Below are positions 23,190-32,177 of a DNA stretch of 64,000 bases, piece after piece; position 1 is the first letter of the stretch; every line of letters begins with the position of its first letter. The translations under genes and the position numbers were made by a program. The stretch comes from a marine gamma proteobacterium HTCC2089. GTDB taxonomy: Bacteria; Pseudomonadota; Gammaproteobacteria; Pseudomonadales; Azotimanducaceae. The DNA lies in the NCBI GenBank assembly GCA_905182905.1, contig CAJJDH010000018.1:1-64000 (forward strand), written 5' to 3'. The notes below the pieces were generated by a model that saw nothing but the letters and a program-made list of their open reading frames with translations, was not told the origin of the DNA and did not search any database.

Positions 23190-25376
23190 TTGGACATCAC
23201 TCATATCATTGACGGGCTTAATGAGCCCCAGCGTGAAGCAGTCTCCGCTCCGCTATCTAATGCGTTAGTTATTGCTGGTGCAGGGAGTGGTAAAACACGG
23301 GTACTGGTGCATCGAATAGCCTGGCTTGTAGACATCGAAAACGTTTCACCTCATGGCATTTTGGCGGTTACCTTTACTAATAAGGCCGCGGCGGAATTGC
23401 GCGCACGCACCGAGTCTCTTCTTAATGTTTCAGCTCGCTCGATGTGGGTTGGCACTTTTCATAGCCTGGCTCATCGGCTCCTGCGTATGCACTGGTCTGA
23501 GGCCAAGCTGCCGCAAAACTTTCAAATACTAGACAGCGATGACCAAATACGCCTGATTAAGAGAATTATGAAGGCGCAGAGTATTGACGACAAAAAATGG
23601 CCGCCAAGACAAGTTGCTTGGTTTATCAATGGCCAAAAGGATGAAGGTCGACGTGCGAAGGAGGTGCCCACTGGAGACGATCTATTTCAGATTACCCACC
23701 AGCGTATATATCAGGCTTATGAAGATACTTGTAACCAAGGGGGACTAGTAGACTTTGCTGAGCTGCTATTGCGCAGTCATGAGCTGTGGCTGAACAACCC
23801 GGATTTGTTAGCGCATTATCAAACCCGTTTTCAGCACGTGCTGGTGGATGAGTTTCAAGACACTAACACTATTCAATATGCCTGGTTGAGGGTCTTAGTC
23901 GGTGCCAACTGTAAAATTATGGCTGTTGGTGATGATGACCAATCTATTTATGGTTGGCGCGGTGCAAAAATTGAAAACATCCAACGTTTTAGCGAAGACT
24001 TTAGCGATGTAATGACCGTGCGCTTGGAACAGAATTATCGTTCCACACAAACTATTCTAGAAGCCGCTAATAGTCTAATTCAACGCAATACCAACAGGCT
24101 TGGTAAAGAGTTGTGGTCCGAGGGCGAAAAAGGAGAGTTGATAAAACTCTATGCGGGATTTAATGATTTAGACGAAGCCCGTTTCATCGCTGAGCGAATT
24201 GCCCAGTGGATAGAGGGTGGTGGCAGTCCAAATGAAGCTGCAATCTTGTATCGTTCCAACGCCCAATCACGGGTCCTAGAAGAAGCGCTGTTACGCTCAA
24301 ATATCCCTTATCAAATTTATGGTGGGCAGCGCTTTTTTGATCGTATAGAGATCAAAAACGCATTGGCCTATATGCGTCTAATTGAAGATCGCAACTCAGA
24401 TCCGGCCTTTGAACGCGTGGTCAACACGCCGCCTAGAGGTATTGGCGATAAAACCATTGAAGGTGTCCGTCAGCTTGCGCGCGGTAGAAATGTTTCTCTA
24501 TGGGCTGCAGCTCAAGCAGGTATTGATGAAGGCCTATTTAACTCAAGAGTACACGGCGCAATCGGCGCATTTCTTGGTTTAATCGACGACTTAGCTGAAG
24601 CTGTGGCTCCATTGGAACTAGATGAATTGGCCCAACAAGTGGTCGAGGTCAGTGGGCTTATGGTATTTCATAGCCAAGAGCGCGGTGAGCGCGGCTTGGC
24701 ACGCAAAGAGAACCTTGAAGAATTGGTTACAGCGTGTCGCCAGTTTAGTGGCGATCTTGTGTTCCCATTTGAAGATGGCGATCGTGCGGAAGTTAGCGTC
24801 CTGCAGGAATTTTTAGATCAGATGACTCTTGATGCCGGAGATCGGCAGGCCGCCCAAGGCCCTAGTGTACAGATGATGACATTACACTCTGCGAAAGGAT
24901 TAGAGTTTCCGTTGGTGTTTTTAGGTGGTATGGAAGAAGGCCTGTTCCCGCATCGAATGTCGGCGGACGAACCAGGTCGTATGGAAGAAGAGAGGCGTTT
25001 GGCCTATGTAGGTATTACTAGGGCTATGCAAGAGCTCTATTTAACTTATGCGGAAAGTCGCCGCCTGCATGGCCAAGACAGTTATAACCGCCCAAGTCGC
25101 TTTTTGTTAGAAATGCCGAAAGAACTGCTTTCCGAAGTGCGGATGAAAGCGAGTGTGAATCGCTCCTACAATTCAGTTGCCCCCCAACACTCTATGTATA
25201 GCGATGAGGTGGTTGAAGGTATGCGTATGGGGCAGCGAGTAATGCATGGTAAATATGGCGAAGGTGTAGTGCTACAGTTTGAAGGCGGTGGTGAACGAGC
25301 CAAAGTGCAAATCAATTTTTCCGAAGGCGCAAAATGGTTGATGGTTGGCTACGCAAATTTACAAATTCTAGATTGA
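23190..25376 (+). CDS. uvrD: DNA helicase II UvrD
   Basis: A 728-aa superfamily 1A 3'-5' helicase for nucleotide-excision and mismatch repair. The start is a TTG at 23190 preceded by GAGGAATAAA, giving MDITHIIDGLNEPQREAV, which aligns with the UvrD N-terminus. Motifs seen are Q-motif LNEPQREAV, Walker A AGAGSGKTRVL (~30), motif Ia TFTNKAAAE, motif II VDEFQDTN, motif III GDDDQSIYGWRGA, motif IV LEQNYRST, motif V TLHSAKGLEF and motif VI EERRLAYVGITRA. The C-terminal tail ends in the UvrD-type domain (RVMHGKYGEGVVLQFEGGGE). Full length. The 245 bp upstream hold no recognisable gene. Confidence 0.98.
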   Translation: MDITHIIDGLNEPQREAVSAPLSNALVIAGAGSGKTRVLVHRIAWLVDIENVSPHGILAVTFTNKAAAELRARTESLLNVSARSMWVGTFHSLAHRLLRMHWSEAKLPQNFQILDSDDQIRLIKRIMKAQSIDDKKWPPRQVAWFINGQKDEGRRAKEVPTGDDLFQITHQRIYQAYEDTCNQGGLVDFAELLLRSHELWLNNPDLLAHYQTRFQHVLVDEFQDTNTIQYAWLRVLVGANCKIMAVGDDDQSIYGWRGAKIENIQRFSEDFSDVMTVRLEQNYRSTQTILEAANSLIQRNTNRLGKELWSEGEKGELIKLYAGFNDLDEARFIAERIAQWIEGGGSPNEAAILYRSNAQSRVLEEALLRSNIPYQIYGGQRFFDRIEIKNALAYMRLIEDRNSDPAFERVVNTPPRGIGDKTIEGVRQLARGRNVSLWAAAQAGIDEGLFNSRVHGAIGAFLGLIDDLAEAVAPLELDELAQQVVEVSGLMVFHSQERGERGLARKENLEELVTACRQFSGDLVFPFEDGDRAEVSVLQEFLDQMTLDAGDRQAAQGPSVQMMTLHSAKGLEFPLVFLGGMEEGLFPHRMSADEPGRMEEERRLAYVGITRAMQELYLTYAESRRLHGQDSYNRPSRFLLEMPKELLSEVRMKASVNRSYNSVAPQHSMYSDEVVEGMRMGQRVMHGKYGEGVVLQFEGGGERAKVQINFSEGAKWLMVGYANLQILD

Positions 25377-25423
25377 TGGCACAACCTTGCAAACGAATAT
25401 TAGAGAACTGTTGGGGAGTAGAT

Positions 25424-26509
25424 ATGAAAACTATTAGCTTAGTGATAATGGCTATGATTTTGGTCAGTTGTAGTGGTGAGGGTGGCCAAGATATTCCAGC
25501 GGCAGGTGCTGGGGCGGATACAAAAGTTTACCGCTGGAAAATGATTACCACTTGGCCCAAGAATCTGCCCGGTCTGGGCACTGCTCCAGAAAACCTAGCA
25601 AAAAAACTTCGCGCTATGAGTAATGGTCGTCTAGATATAAAGGTTTATGGTGCAGGCGAACTAGTTGGCGCACTAGAAGTATTTGACGCGGTCAGCCAAG
25701 GCACCGCGCAAATGGGTCATGGGGCAGCTTATTACTGGCGCGGGAAAATTCCTGCCGCAGCATTTTTTGCGACAGTGCCCTTTGGTATGAACGCACAGGA
25801 AATGAATGGTTGGCTACATTACGGCGGTGGGCTGGAGCTTTGGCGCGAACTATATGCGCCGTTTAACTTGGTGCCATTCGCTGCCGGCAACTCTGGTGTG
25901 CAAATGGCCGGTTGGTTTAATAAAGAAATAAATTCTGTTGATGACCTTCAAGGTTTGAAGATGCGTATTCCCGGGCTGGGCGGCGAAGTTCTAGCTCGAG
26001 CCGGCGGCACACCCGTTGTCTTACCAGGTGGCGAAATTTTTACCGCTCTGCAAACTGGTGTTATTGATGCGACAGAGTGGGTAGGACCATATAACGATTT
26101 AGCTTTTTCGTTACATACCGCGGCAAAGTACTACTACTATCCTGGCTGGCAAGAGCCTGGCCCTACATTAGAGGCAATGGTCAACAAAGAGGCTTGGGAC
26201 TCATTACCCGCAGATCTTCAGGCGATGATAGAAGTAGCTACAAGGGCCATTAACGATGATATGTTGAGCGAGTTTACCGCTCGCAATAACGCAGCTTTAG
26301 TGACCTTAGTTGAGGAGCACGGCGTGCAGCTGCGCAGACTCCCTGATGATGTTTTACTCAAACTTAAAGCCATTTCTAAAGAGGTTGTTGCAGAAGCCGG
26401 TGAAGAAAATGAGCTAGCTGGGCGTATTCATGACTCATATACAAACTTCCAAAGCGGTGTCAGTAAGTATCACGCTATTAGTGAACAAGCATACTTAAAC
26501 GCCCGCTAG
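25424..26509 (+). CDS. TRAP transporter solute-binding lipoprotein, alpha-keto acid/lactate type
   Basis: A 361-aa extracytoplasmic binding protein of a TRAP (DctPQM) system. The frame is open from an ATG inside uvrD (25334), but the ATG at 25424, after TTGGGGAGTAG, gives a lipoprotein signal (MKTISLVIMAMILVSC) with lipobox LVSC, Cys16. The mature part carries features of the TakP/lactate-binding subgroup: WKMITTWPKNLPGLGTAPE, KMRIPGLGGEV, ATEWVGPYND and YYYYPGWQEPGP, so 2-oxo or 2-hydroxy acids are the likely ligands (inference from family). Many relatives use a Tat signal or simple Sec signal; this one appears lipid-anchored. The matching permease genes lie on the other strand at 27363-29251. 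Confidence 0.87.
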   Translation: MKTISLVIMAMILVSCSGEGGQDIPAAGAGADTKVYRWKMITTWPKNLPGLGTAPENLAKKLRAMSNGRLDIKVYGAGELVGALEVFDAVSQGTAQMGHGAAYYWRGKIPAAAFFATVPFGMNAQEMNGWLHYGGGLELWRELYAPFNLVPFAAGNSGVQMAGWFNKEINSVDDLQGLKMRIPGLGGEVLARAGGTPVVLPGGEIFTALQTGVIDATEWVGPYNDLAFSLHTAAKYYYYPGWQEPGPTLEAMVNKEAWDSLPADLQAMIEVATRAINDDMLSEFTARNNAALVTLVEEHGVQLRRLPDDVLLKLKAISKEVVAEAGEENELAGRIHDSYTNFQSGVSKYHAISEQAYLNAR

Positions 26510-26523
26510 TCGCCGAGTAGATA

Positions 26524-27351
26524 ATGCAATTAAAAAGCACCGAGTACGAAGTGGACGCAGATGGTATAGCAACGATCTGGCTCAACCGCCCCCATAGAAT
26601 GAACGCGTGGACGGGTGGAATGCATACCGAATATCGCCATCTATTAGAAAAAGCCAATCTGGATGCCGCAGTACGTGTGATAATTGTTACAGGTCGGGGC
26701 AAAGGTTTTTGTGTCGGCGGTGACAGTGACGCGTTAAACGGACACTCTGAGCGTGGTGGCTATGACTCAGGCACTAAGCCGGATATTCCTAAGCCAGGTT
26801 TTGGCACTAGTCCCGAATTTGATGCAGCTTTCGCCTACCACTTTGGTTTAGATAAGCCTGTGATTGCTGCTATGAACGGTCCTGCTGCCGGGGTTGGATT
26901 GGCTTTGGCTTGTTTCGCAGATTTACGTTTTGCGGTGCCGGGAGTGAAATTCACCACTGCTCACGGCAAGTTGAATTTGCCTGCCGAATACGGTTTGTCA
27001 TGGATGTTACCAAAAATTATGGGCTTAGGCCGAGCCAACGACTTGCTCTTAACCAGCAGAGTATTTACGTCAGATGAAGCTCAAGAGTTGGGGTTTGTGA
27101 ATCAAATATTCAGTGCAGACGAGCTGCTGAATAAGACCTATGCTTATGCGCGAAACCTTGTACAGAGTGTTTCGCCGAATTCGCTACGTCAAACACGTTG
27201 GCAAATTTATCGTGACTTGCACCGAGATGTAGCAACATCAGTGACTAACTCTGAAAGGCTGATTGAAGAGATGGCTAAGGAAGAGGACTTTCGTGAGGGA
27301 GTGGCGGCGCTTGTAGAAAAACGCAGTCCCGACTGGCCTTCAGTAAAGTAG
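26524..27351 (+). CDS. enoyl-CoA hydratase/isomerase family protein
   Basis: A 275-aa crotonase-fold enzyme. The oxyanion-hole motifs are present: GRGKGFCVGGDSDAL near residue 60-70 and AMNGPAAGVGLALACFADLRFA near 120-135. LPAEYGLSWMLPKIMG is typical of the enoyl-CoA hydratase/isomerase group. The exact substrate cannot be read from the sequence. It begins 14 nt after the TRAP binding-protein gene and ends 11 nt before the convergent TRAP permease gene, so it may act on acids imported by this transporter once they are activated to CoA esters. That link is inferred from position only. Confidence 0.88.
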   Translation: MQLKSTEYEVDADGIATIWLNRPHRMNAWTGGMHTEYRHLLEKANLDAAVRVIIVTGRGKGFCVGGDSDALNGHSERGGYDSGTKPDIPKPGFGTSPEFDAAFAYHFGLDKPVIAAMNGPAAGVGLALACFADLRFAVPGVKFTTAHGKLNLPAEYGLSWMLPKIMGLGRANDLLLTSRVFTSDEAQELGFVNQIFSADELLNKTYAYARNLVQSVSPNSLRQTRWQIYRDLHRDVATSVTNSERLIEEMAKEEDFREGVAALVEKRSPDWPSVK

Positions 27352-27362
27352 CTAACCCAGTA

Positions 27363-28718
27363 CTATTTGAGCTGGGCTGGCAGCCAAGTTGCCATTTCCG
27401 GCCACAATAGCAGTGCACAAAGCAGCAGCACTTGGAGGCCAATAAAGGGTACAACGCCGCGATAAATTTCTCCCGTGCTAACTGACCCAGGCGCAACGCC
27501 GCGCAAGTAAAACAGCGCAAAACCAAAAGGTGGCGTTAGGAACGAGGTCTGCAAGTTCACAGCGATCAAAATGCCTAACCAGATTGGGTCGACACCCATA
27601 GCCATCAGCACTGGTCCGACTATAGGTACTACGACAAAGGTGATTTCGATAAAGTCGAGAATAAAGCCGAGCAAAAATATCACTAGCATAACAATACCCA
27701 GCGCGCCCCACATGCCCCCAGGCATTTGCTCAAACAATGACTGCACCAATTCTTCGCCACCAAAGCCGCGAAAAACCAACGAGAAAATCGAAGCCCCTAC
27801 CAAGATAAAGAACACCATGCCGGTGGTGGATAACGTGGCAGAACAAACTTCTGACAACTTGTTTAAATCGATGCGTGAATAAAGTAGCCCCAGAATCAGT
27901 GCGCCAGATGCGCCAACGCCAGCGGCTTCAGTAGGCGTTGCGTAACCGCCGATGATGGAACCTAGTACGGCAAAGATAAGTAATAGCGGCGGCGCCAGCG
28001 CCTTGATGATAGGGCTGAGGGCAACGGGTTCAGTGCGTTCGGCTTTGGGCATAGAGTCTGGATATACGACTACTCTAAAAATGATGTAACCCAGATACAA
28101 TAATACTAAGCAGGCGCCAGGGATAATTGCACCCGCAAATAGGTCACCTACAGAAATTGATTTCGGCGCGAAGATACCCATGCTTAGCTGCGCTTGTTGG
28201 TAGCCGTTGGACAACACATCGCCGAGTAAGACCAGTGCAATTGATGGCGGAATAATCTGCCCTAAAGTACCTGTGGCGCAAATTGTGCCGGTTGCAACAC
28301 TGGGCGGGTAGTTGCGCTCTAGCATAATTGGTAGAGACATTAACCCCATTGTAACAACCGTTGCGCCAACGATTCCTGTACTCGCAGCCATAAGCATACC
28401 GACCAAAATCACAGTAACCGCAAGGCCACCTCGATAGCGCCCTAATAGTGCTGAAAGGTTTGAGAGTAAGTCTTCGGCGATTTTGGTTTTCTCAAGCAAA
28501 ACACCCATGAAAACGAATAGGGGAACCGCGATGAGTGTCTGATTGGTGATAATGCCGAAGAGCCTACCAGACACAAAGCCAAGGTCATTGGCATCGAAAG
28601 TGCCGGTGACTATGCCGATTGCTGCAAAAATCAACGATACACCAGCAAGCGTTAACGCCACTGGATAGCCTGTGAGTAATACGGCGAATGTGATGGCAAA
28701 TAGAAGCAAGGGCAACAT
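27363..28718 (-). CDS. dctM: TRAP transporter large permease DctM
   Basis: A 451-aa, ~12-TM ion-transporter-superfamily permease of a TRAP system, coupling solute entry to the sodium gradient. Typical motifs are MLPLLLFAITFAVLLTGYPV, LIAVPLFVFMGVLLEKTKIA, GIVGATVVTMGLMSLPIML, ATGTICATGTLGQIIPPSIA and FILDFIEITFVVVPIVGPVL, with LQTSFLTPPFGFALFYLRGV near the C-terminus. The latter belongs to the keto-acid-type DctM group, in keeping with the binding protein at 25424. It lies 5 nt after dctQ and converges on the crotonase-family gene. Confidence 0.95.
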   Translation of the reverse strand: MLPLLLFAITFAVLLTGYPVALTLAGVSLIFAAIGIVTGTFDANDLGFVSGRLFGIITNQTLIAVPLFVFMGVLLEKTKIAEDLLSNLSALLGRYRGGLAVTVILVGMLMAASTGIVGATVVTMGLMSLPIMLERNYPPSVATGTICATGTLGQIIPPSIALVLLGDVLSNGYQQAQLSMGIFAPKSISVGDLFAGAIIPGACLVLLYLGYIIFRVVVYPDSMPKAERTEPVALSPIIKALAPPLLLIFAVLGSIIGGYATPTEAAGVGASGALILGLLYSRIDLNKLSEVCSATLSTTGMVFFILVGASIFSLVFRGFGGEELVQSLFEQMPGGMWGALGIVMLVIFLLGFILDFIEITFVVVPIVGPVLMAMGVDPIWLGILIAVNLQTSFLTPPFGFALFYLRGVAPGSVSTGEIYRGVVPFIGLQVLLLCALLLWPEMATWLPAQLK

Positions 28719-28723
28719 AGTTG

Positions 28724-29251
28724 TTATTCAGCCTCGTCGGTGTTTAAGAGCAATGCAGTTTGCTGGGCAATACCTGTGAGCCCTTGCAGAAAGATCAACC
28801 CGGCGGTTAGAGGTATAAGTGTTTTGAGAAGGAATACGGCTGGAATACCGCCAACTTCAGATGAACCCTCCAGAATGCGCCAACTGTTTTCTACATAACC
28901 AATGCTGACAAAAAATATAAACCCTGCAACGGGTAGTAGAAATATGCAGTGACCTAGCAAATCGATAGTGGCCCGTTTTCTGACGTTAAAGCTGTTATAA
29001 AAAATATCTACTCGCACGTGGGAGTTGTTGGCTATACCCATTGGAATAGCCAGCATGAACAATATTCCATGCATGTACATCACTGACTCTTGAATAAAAA
29101 CACTACCACCGCCAAGGGCATATCTTAGTAAGACGATTCCAAGGGTTAGTCCAACCATTGCTAAGGTGAGCCAGCGTATGGGTGTGCAAACTGTCACCGC
29201 TAACTGACCCGCGCGCAGAAAAAAGCTAATAGTTGAATTACGTAAACTCAA
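28724..29251 (-). CDS. dctQ: TRAP transporter small permease DctQ
   Basis: A 175-aa four-TM protein, the small membrane subunit of the TRAP transporter. It shows the DctQ-type first helix and loop (GQLAVTVCTPIRWLTLAMVG), FIQESVMYMHGILFMLAIPM-GIANNSHVRVDIFY (the conserved 'HVRVDI' signature), and a C-terminal helix pair with LKTLIPLTAGLIFLQGLTG. The stop lies 5 nt before dctM. The start overlaps the end of ubiA by 4 nt, so these permease genes may be transcribed with ubiA. Confidence 0.93.
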   Translation of the reverse strand: MSLRNSTISFFLRAGQLAVTVCTPIRWLTLAMVGLTLGIVLLRYALGGGSVFIQESVMYMHGILFMLAIPMGIANNSHVRVDIFYNSFNVRKRATIDLLGHCIFLLPVAGFIFFVSIGYVENSWRILEGSSEVGGIPAVFLLKTLIPLTAGLIFLQGLTGIAQQTALLLNTDEAE

Positions 29252-30132
29252 AGTGCGCTCGTTAAAACAAATTTTGTTAGCAGTAGTTCCATTAACGTGA
29301 AAATAAGCAGGCTGGCACCAACTAGAATATTGTTACGAAAAGCAGCAAAGGCACCCATGCGGTCGCGGTCGCGGATAAGCCACTGTTGATACACAAACAA
29401 GCCTGCAATGACGATCAAGCCAGCATAGTAAGCGTGCTCATAACCTAGTCGCTGGCCCAGTAGATAAAGACCGGTTAAGGTCAGAGCTTGAAGAACGCCG
29501 ATCATTAAGCGATCTAAATCACCAAACAATATTGCGGTGCTTTTAATGCCTACTTTTAAGTCATCATTGCGGTCTACCATTGCATAGAGCGTGTCGTAGG
29601 CAACGATCCAGAGCAGGCTAGTGAAAAACATCAACATACTCGTCCCAGATACAGCCAGACCTTGTGCTGACCAAGCCATTGGTATGCCGCAACTAAATGC
29701 GGCCCCAAGTACCACTTGAGGCATATGGGTCCATCGCTTCATAAACGGGTAGGCTATAGCTAGGGCCAAGCCGCCTAAGGCTAATAACTGTGTGGTTTGA
29801 TTTAGGAAAAGTAGCAATGAGCCGGCGCATATAATGAGCGCAAAAAATAGCCTCATTGCTTGTTTGGACGAAATAGCGCCCGTAACTAGAGGTCGCTCTT
29901 TTGTACGTTCAACAAATCCGTCTACCTTACGATCAGCAAAGTCGTTAATCACACATCCTGCGCTACGCATAAGAAAAGTGCCGAGGGTGAAGATGGCGAC
30001 CAAGTGCAGTGGCGGCAAACCTTCAGCCGCCATACATAGTGCTGCTAACGTGGGCCACAGTAGTAATAACGTACCCACGGGCTTATCTAGGCGCATGAGC
30101 TGTAAGTAATCTTGTAGTGTTGGCGAGTTCAT
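29248..30132 (-). CDS. ubiA: 4-hydroxybenzoate octaprenyltransferase UbiA
   Basis: Membrane prenyltransferase that joins the polyprenyl tail to 4-hydroxybenzoate in ubiquinone synthesis. From the ATG at 30132 it is 294 aa (MNSPTLQDYLQLMRLDKPVG), matching E. coli UbiA; a longer GTG start at 30213 would add 27 polar residues. The first Mg-diphosphate motif is NDFADRKVDGFVERTKERPL and the second is YDTLYAMVDRNDDLKVGIKS. About eight or nine TM helices are apparent. ubiC, its usual upstream partner, is absent. A divergent rubredoxin gene lies upstream, as near ubiA in Pseudomonas. Confidence 0.95.
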   Translation of the reverse strand: MNSPTLQDYLQLMRLDKPVGTLLLLWPTLAALCMAAEGLPPLHLVAIFTLGTFLMRSAGCVINDFADRKVDGFVERTKERPLVTGAISSKQAMRLFFALIICAGSLLLFLNQTTQLLALGGLALAIAYPFMKRWTHMPQVVLGAAFSCGIPMAWSAQGLAVSGTSMLMFFTSLLWIVAYDTLYAMVDRNDDLKVGIKSTAILFGDLDRLMIGVLQALTLTGLYLLGQRLGYEHAYYAGLIVIAGLFVYQQWLIRDRDRMGAFAAFRNNILVGASLLIFTLMELLLTKFVLTSAL

Positions 30133-30359
30133 CAAATTCGAACGATTCTTTTTTTGAAGAAGCCAGTTTAGAGATTTAGCGAGCCTAGGACTACATTGAT
30201 GCCAAATAGACACGGTTTAATGATGATAAAAGCTACAAACAGTCATTTTTTCACGCAAGAGAGAGTTTTGCGCCCTATTTGCTCAAGGTGGCGTTGATTT
30301 TTAAAGGTTCTCAGATTAGTTTAGCCGGCCTCAATGTGTCGACTTAAGGTCAGGATTCT

Positions 30360-30527
30360 ATGAAGAAGTGGCAATGTATTGTCTGTGGTTGGATTTACGA
30401 TGAAGCCGAAGGCTGTGAAGATGAAGGCGTTCCGCCAGGCACCGCATGGAATGACGTGGATGAAGACTTTGTTTGCCCCGAATGTGGTGTGGGTAAAGAA
30501 GATTTTGAGATGATCGAAATCGGCTAA
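30360..30527 (+). CDS. rubA: rubredoxin
   Basis: A 55-aa iron protein for single-electron transfer. The two iron-binding pairs are intact: CIVCG (Cys6, Cys9) and CPECG (Cys39, Cys42), in the contexts [20 protein letters not shown] and [17 protein letters not shown]. The ATG at 30360 follows GTCAGGATTCT (AGGA ribosome site). The gene reads away from ubiA. In Pseudomonas, rubredoxins of this type serve alkane hydroxylases or oxidative-stress reductases; no such partner is visible here. A 284-bp gap follows. Confidence 0.95.
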   Translation: MKKWQCIVCGWIYDEAEGCEDEGVPPGTAWNDVDEDFVCPECGVGKEDFEMIEIG

Positions 30528-30721
30528 AGCCCAGCGCTTTGTTTTCAATGTCAGTGGTGGTGCGCTCATGAATTGCATCACTCCTCTTCTGCCTTGTCCG
30601 ATCGCACTTTTGAGAGTGCCTGTTTCTCTAATAGCAGCTAAAAGTATCGGTTTATCGAATCGGTAGAATGCGTCCAGCTCTTGAGTGTTCCTAGCAGTAA
30701 TTTCCCCCACGTAAACATTAG

Positions 30722-30738
30722 GCCTATGTTAGGCTTTT
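30722..30738 (+). terminator. short terminator-like hairpin between rubredoxin and symporter gene
   Basis: GCCTA-tgt-TAGGC forms a 5-bp stem with a 3-nt loop, followed by four T. It lies ~200 nt after the rubredoxin stop and ~75 nt before the symporter ATG. The U-tract is short, so termination would be weak. Confidence 0.35.
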
Positions 30739-30811
30739 GCATTACTTGCAGGCACCAGTGTGCTTGGCTACAAAAGGTTTTATCCAAAGTCTTATTAGAG
30801 ATGAGGTGTTT

Positions 30812-32110
30812 ATGAGTCTTACCCAGCGCATTCTTTTGGCTATGTTTTTTGGTCTTATTCTTGGCGCGATTCTGCAATGGGCGGATTTACCCCAAGAGCA
30901 TTTTCTTTCGTTATATTTTTTGGATGGCCTAATTGATTCAGGCGGCAAAATTTTTGTCACCTTGCTGAAGATGATGGTGGTGCCACTGGTCTTTGTCTCA
31001 TTAGTTTGCGGCGCAGCCAGTTTGGGTGCTACGGGCAGTGTTGGTCGTTTAGGCGGCAAAACCATTGGCCTTTATTTGCTCACTACAGCCATGGCAGTTT
31101 CTATGGCTCTTTGTATGGCCCTGGCGATCAATCCGGGTTTAGGCGCAGCGGATGATTCCGCTGATAAAACCCAGTACACGGCCTATGAAGCAAAGGAAGC
31201 GCCCAGTGTTAAAGATACGCTGATTGGTATTTTTCCAAGTAATCCAGTGCAGGCTATGGCTGAAGGAAAAATGCTCCAGGTTATTATTTTTGCCTTGCTG
31301 ATGGGTTTGGCGCTGAGTCAGGCAGGTGAGGCCGGGGCGCGTATTGTTAATGTCTTTAATGATATGAACAGTGTGTTTATGAAAATGATCACCATGGTCA
31401 TTATGCTTACACCCTATGGTGTTTTTTGCCTAATGGTGAAGCTCGGTGCCACGGTCGGATTGGAGGAAATCGGCAAGGTCTTTGTTTACTTTATTACCGT
31501 TGTGCTAGCTCTGCTATTCCACGCCTGTGTCGTGTACCCCAGTTTGTTGAAAACAATTTCTGGACTCAGCCCTCGGGTATTCTTGCCAAAAATGAAGGAA
31601 CCTCTACTGGTCGCTTTGTCCACTGCATCCAGTGGCGCAACGCTACCTGTGACCTTGCGCACCGTGCAGACTAAGTTAGGTGTTAATAACAATGTCGCTT
31701 CCTTCGCCGTACCCCTTGGTGCCACTATCAATATGGATGGCACCGCAATAATGCAGGGAGTGGCCACGGTATTTATTGCCCAATACTTTGGCTATGACTT
31801 AGGTCTTGCAGCCTATTTAACCGTCATTCTGACGGCGACGTTAGCATCTATTGGCACCGCTGCCGTGCCGGGTGTTGGATTAATCACTTTAACTTTAGTG
31901 TTAGATCAGGTGGGTCTACCGGTGGAGGGCATTGGACTAATTATTGGTGTCGATCGGTTGCTCGATATGTTGCGCACAGCGGTCAACGTCACCGGTGATG
32001 CAACCGTCGCAACGGTAGTGGCTAAGTCTGAAAAGCAGCTAGATTTAGATGTTTACCACGACCTAGAAGCTGGATTAGCCAGCGATGAACTGAGTCGGCG
32101 AACTGCCTAA
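30812..32110 (+). CDS. dicarboxylate/amino acid:cation symporter (DAACS family)
   Basis: A 432-aa sodium- or proton-coupled carrier of the GltP/GltT/DctA family. The ATG at 30812 follows GAGGTGTTT, and the residues before it in the longer frame (from 30737) are not family-like. Signature motifs are present: the serine-rich re-entrant loop (STASSGATLPVTLRT), the sodium/substrate motif NMDGTAIMQGVATVF, the second hairpin (IGTAAVPGVGLITL) and VDRLLDMLRTAVNVTGDATV. Glutamate, aspartate or C4-dicarboxylates are the likely substrates; the sequence does not decide. It converges with recG. Confidence 0.95.
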   Translation: MSLTQRILLAMFFGLILGAILQWADLPQEHFLSLYFLDGLIDSGGKIFVTLLKMMVVPLVFVSLVCGAASLGATGSVGRLGGKTIGLYLLTTAMAVSMALCMALAINPGLGAADDSADKTQYTAYEAKEAPSVKDTLIGIFPSNPVQAMAEGKMLQVIIFALLMGLALSQAGEAGARIVNVFNDMNSVFMKMITMVIMLTPYGVFCLMVKLGATVGLEEIGKVFVYFITVVLALLFHACVVYPSLLKTISGLSPRVFLPKMKEPLLVALSTASSGATLPVTLRTVQTKLGVNNNVASFAVPLGATINMDGTAIMQGVATVFIAQYFGYDLGLAAYLTVILTATLASIGTAAVPGVGLITLTLVLDQVGLPVEGIGLIIGVDRLLDMLRTAVNVTGDATVATVVAKSEKQLDLDVYHDLEAGLASDELSRRTA

Positions 32111-32136
32111 ACTGTTTGAGCGGTTTATAGGATAGC

Positions 32137-32150
32137 GGCGAAATTTCGCC
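32137..32150. terminator. palindrome between convergent symporter and recG genes
   Basis: GGCGAAATTTCGCC is a perfect 14-bp palindrome located between the ends of the symporter gene and recG. It could act as a bidirectional transcription barrier, but there is no clear T-tract on either side, so it is a weak terminator call. Confidence 0.35.
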
Positions 32151-32177
32151 CCGTTATAAGAGCGCCACTTCGCTTCT

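Noticed and set aside
22910-23200. Leftward 96-codon frame between the flagellar cluster and uvrD
   Set aside because: It overlaps the end of the 22318 gene and the uvrD start, has no ribosome site, and shows no family features. The plus-strand frame in the same gap lacks a start codon.
25334-25423. N-terminal extension of the TRAP binding protein into uvrD
   Set aside because: The ATG at 25424 has a ribosome site and yields a clear lipoprotein signal; the extension would destroy it.
30321-30710. Leftward 129-codon frame over the rubredoxin gene
   Set aside because: It is an antisense shadow of rubredoxin, whose two CxxC pairs and ribosome site are clear on the plus strand.
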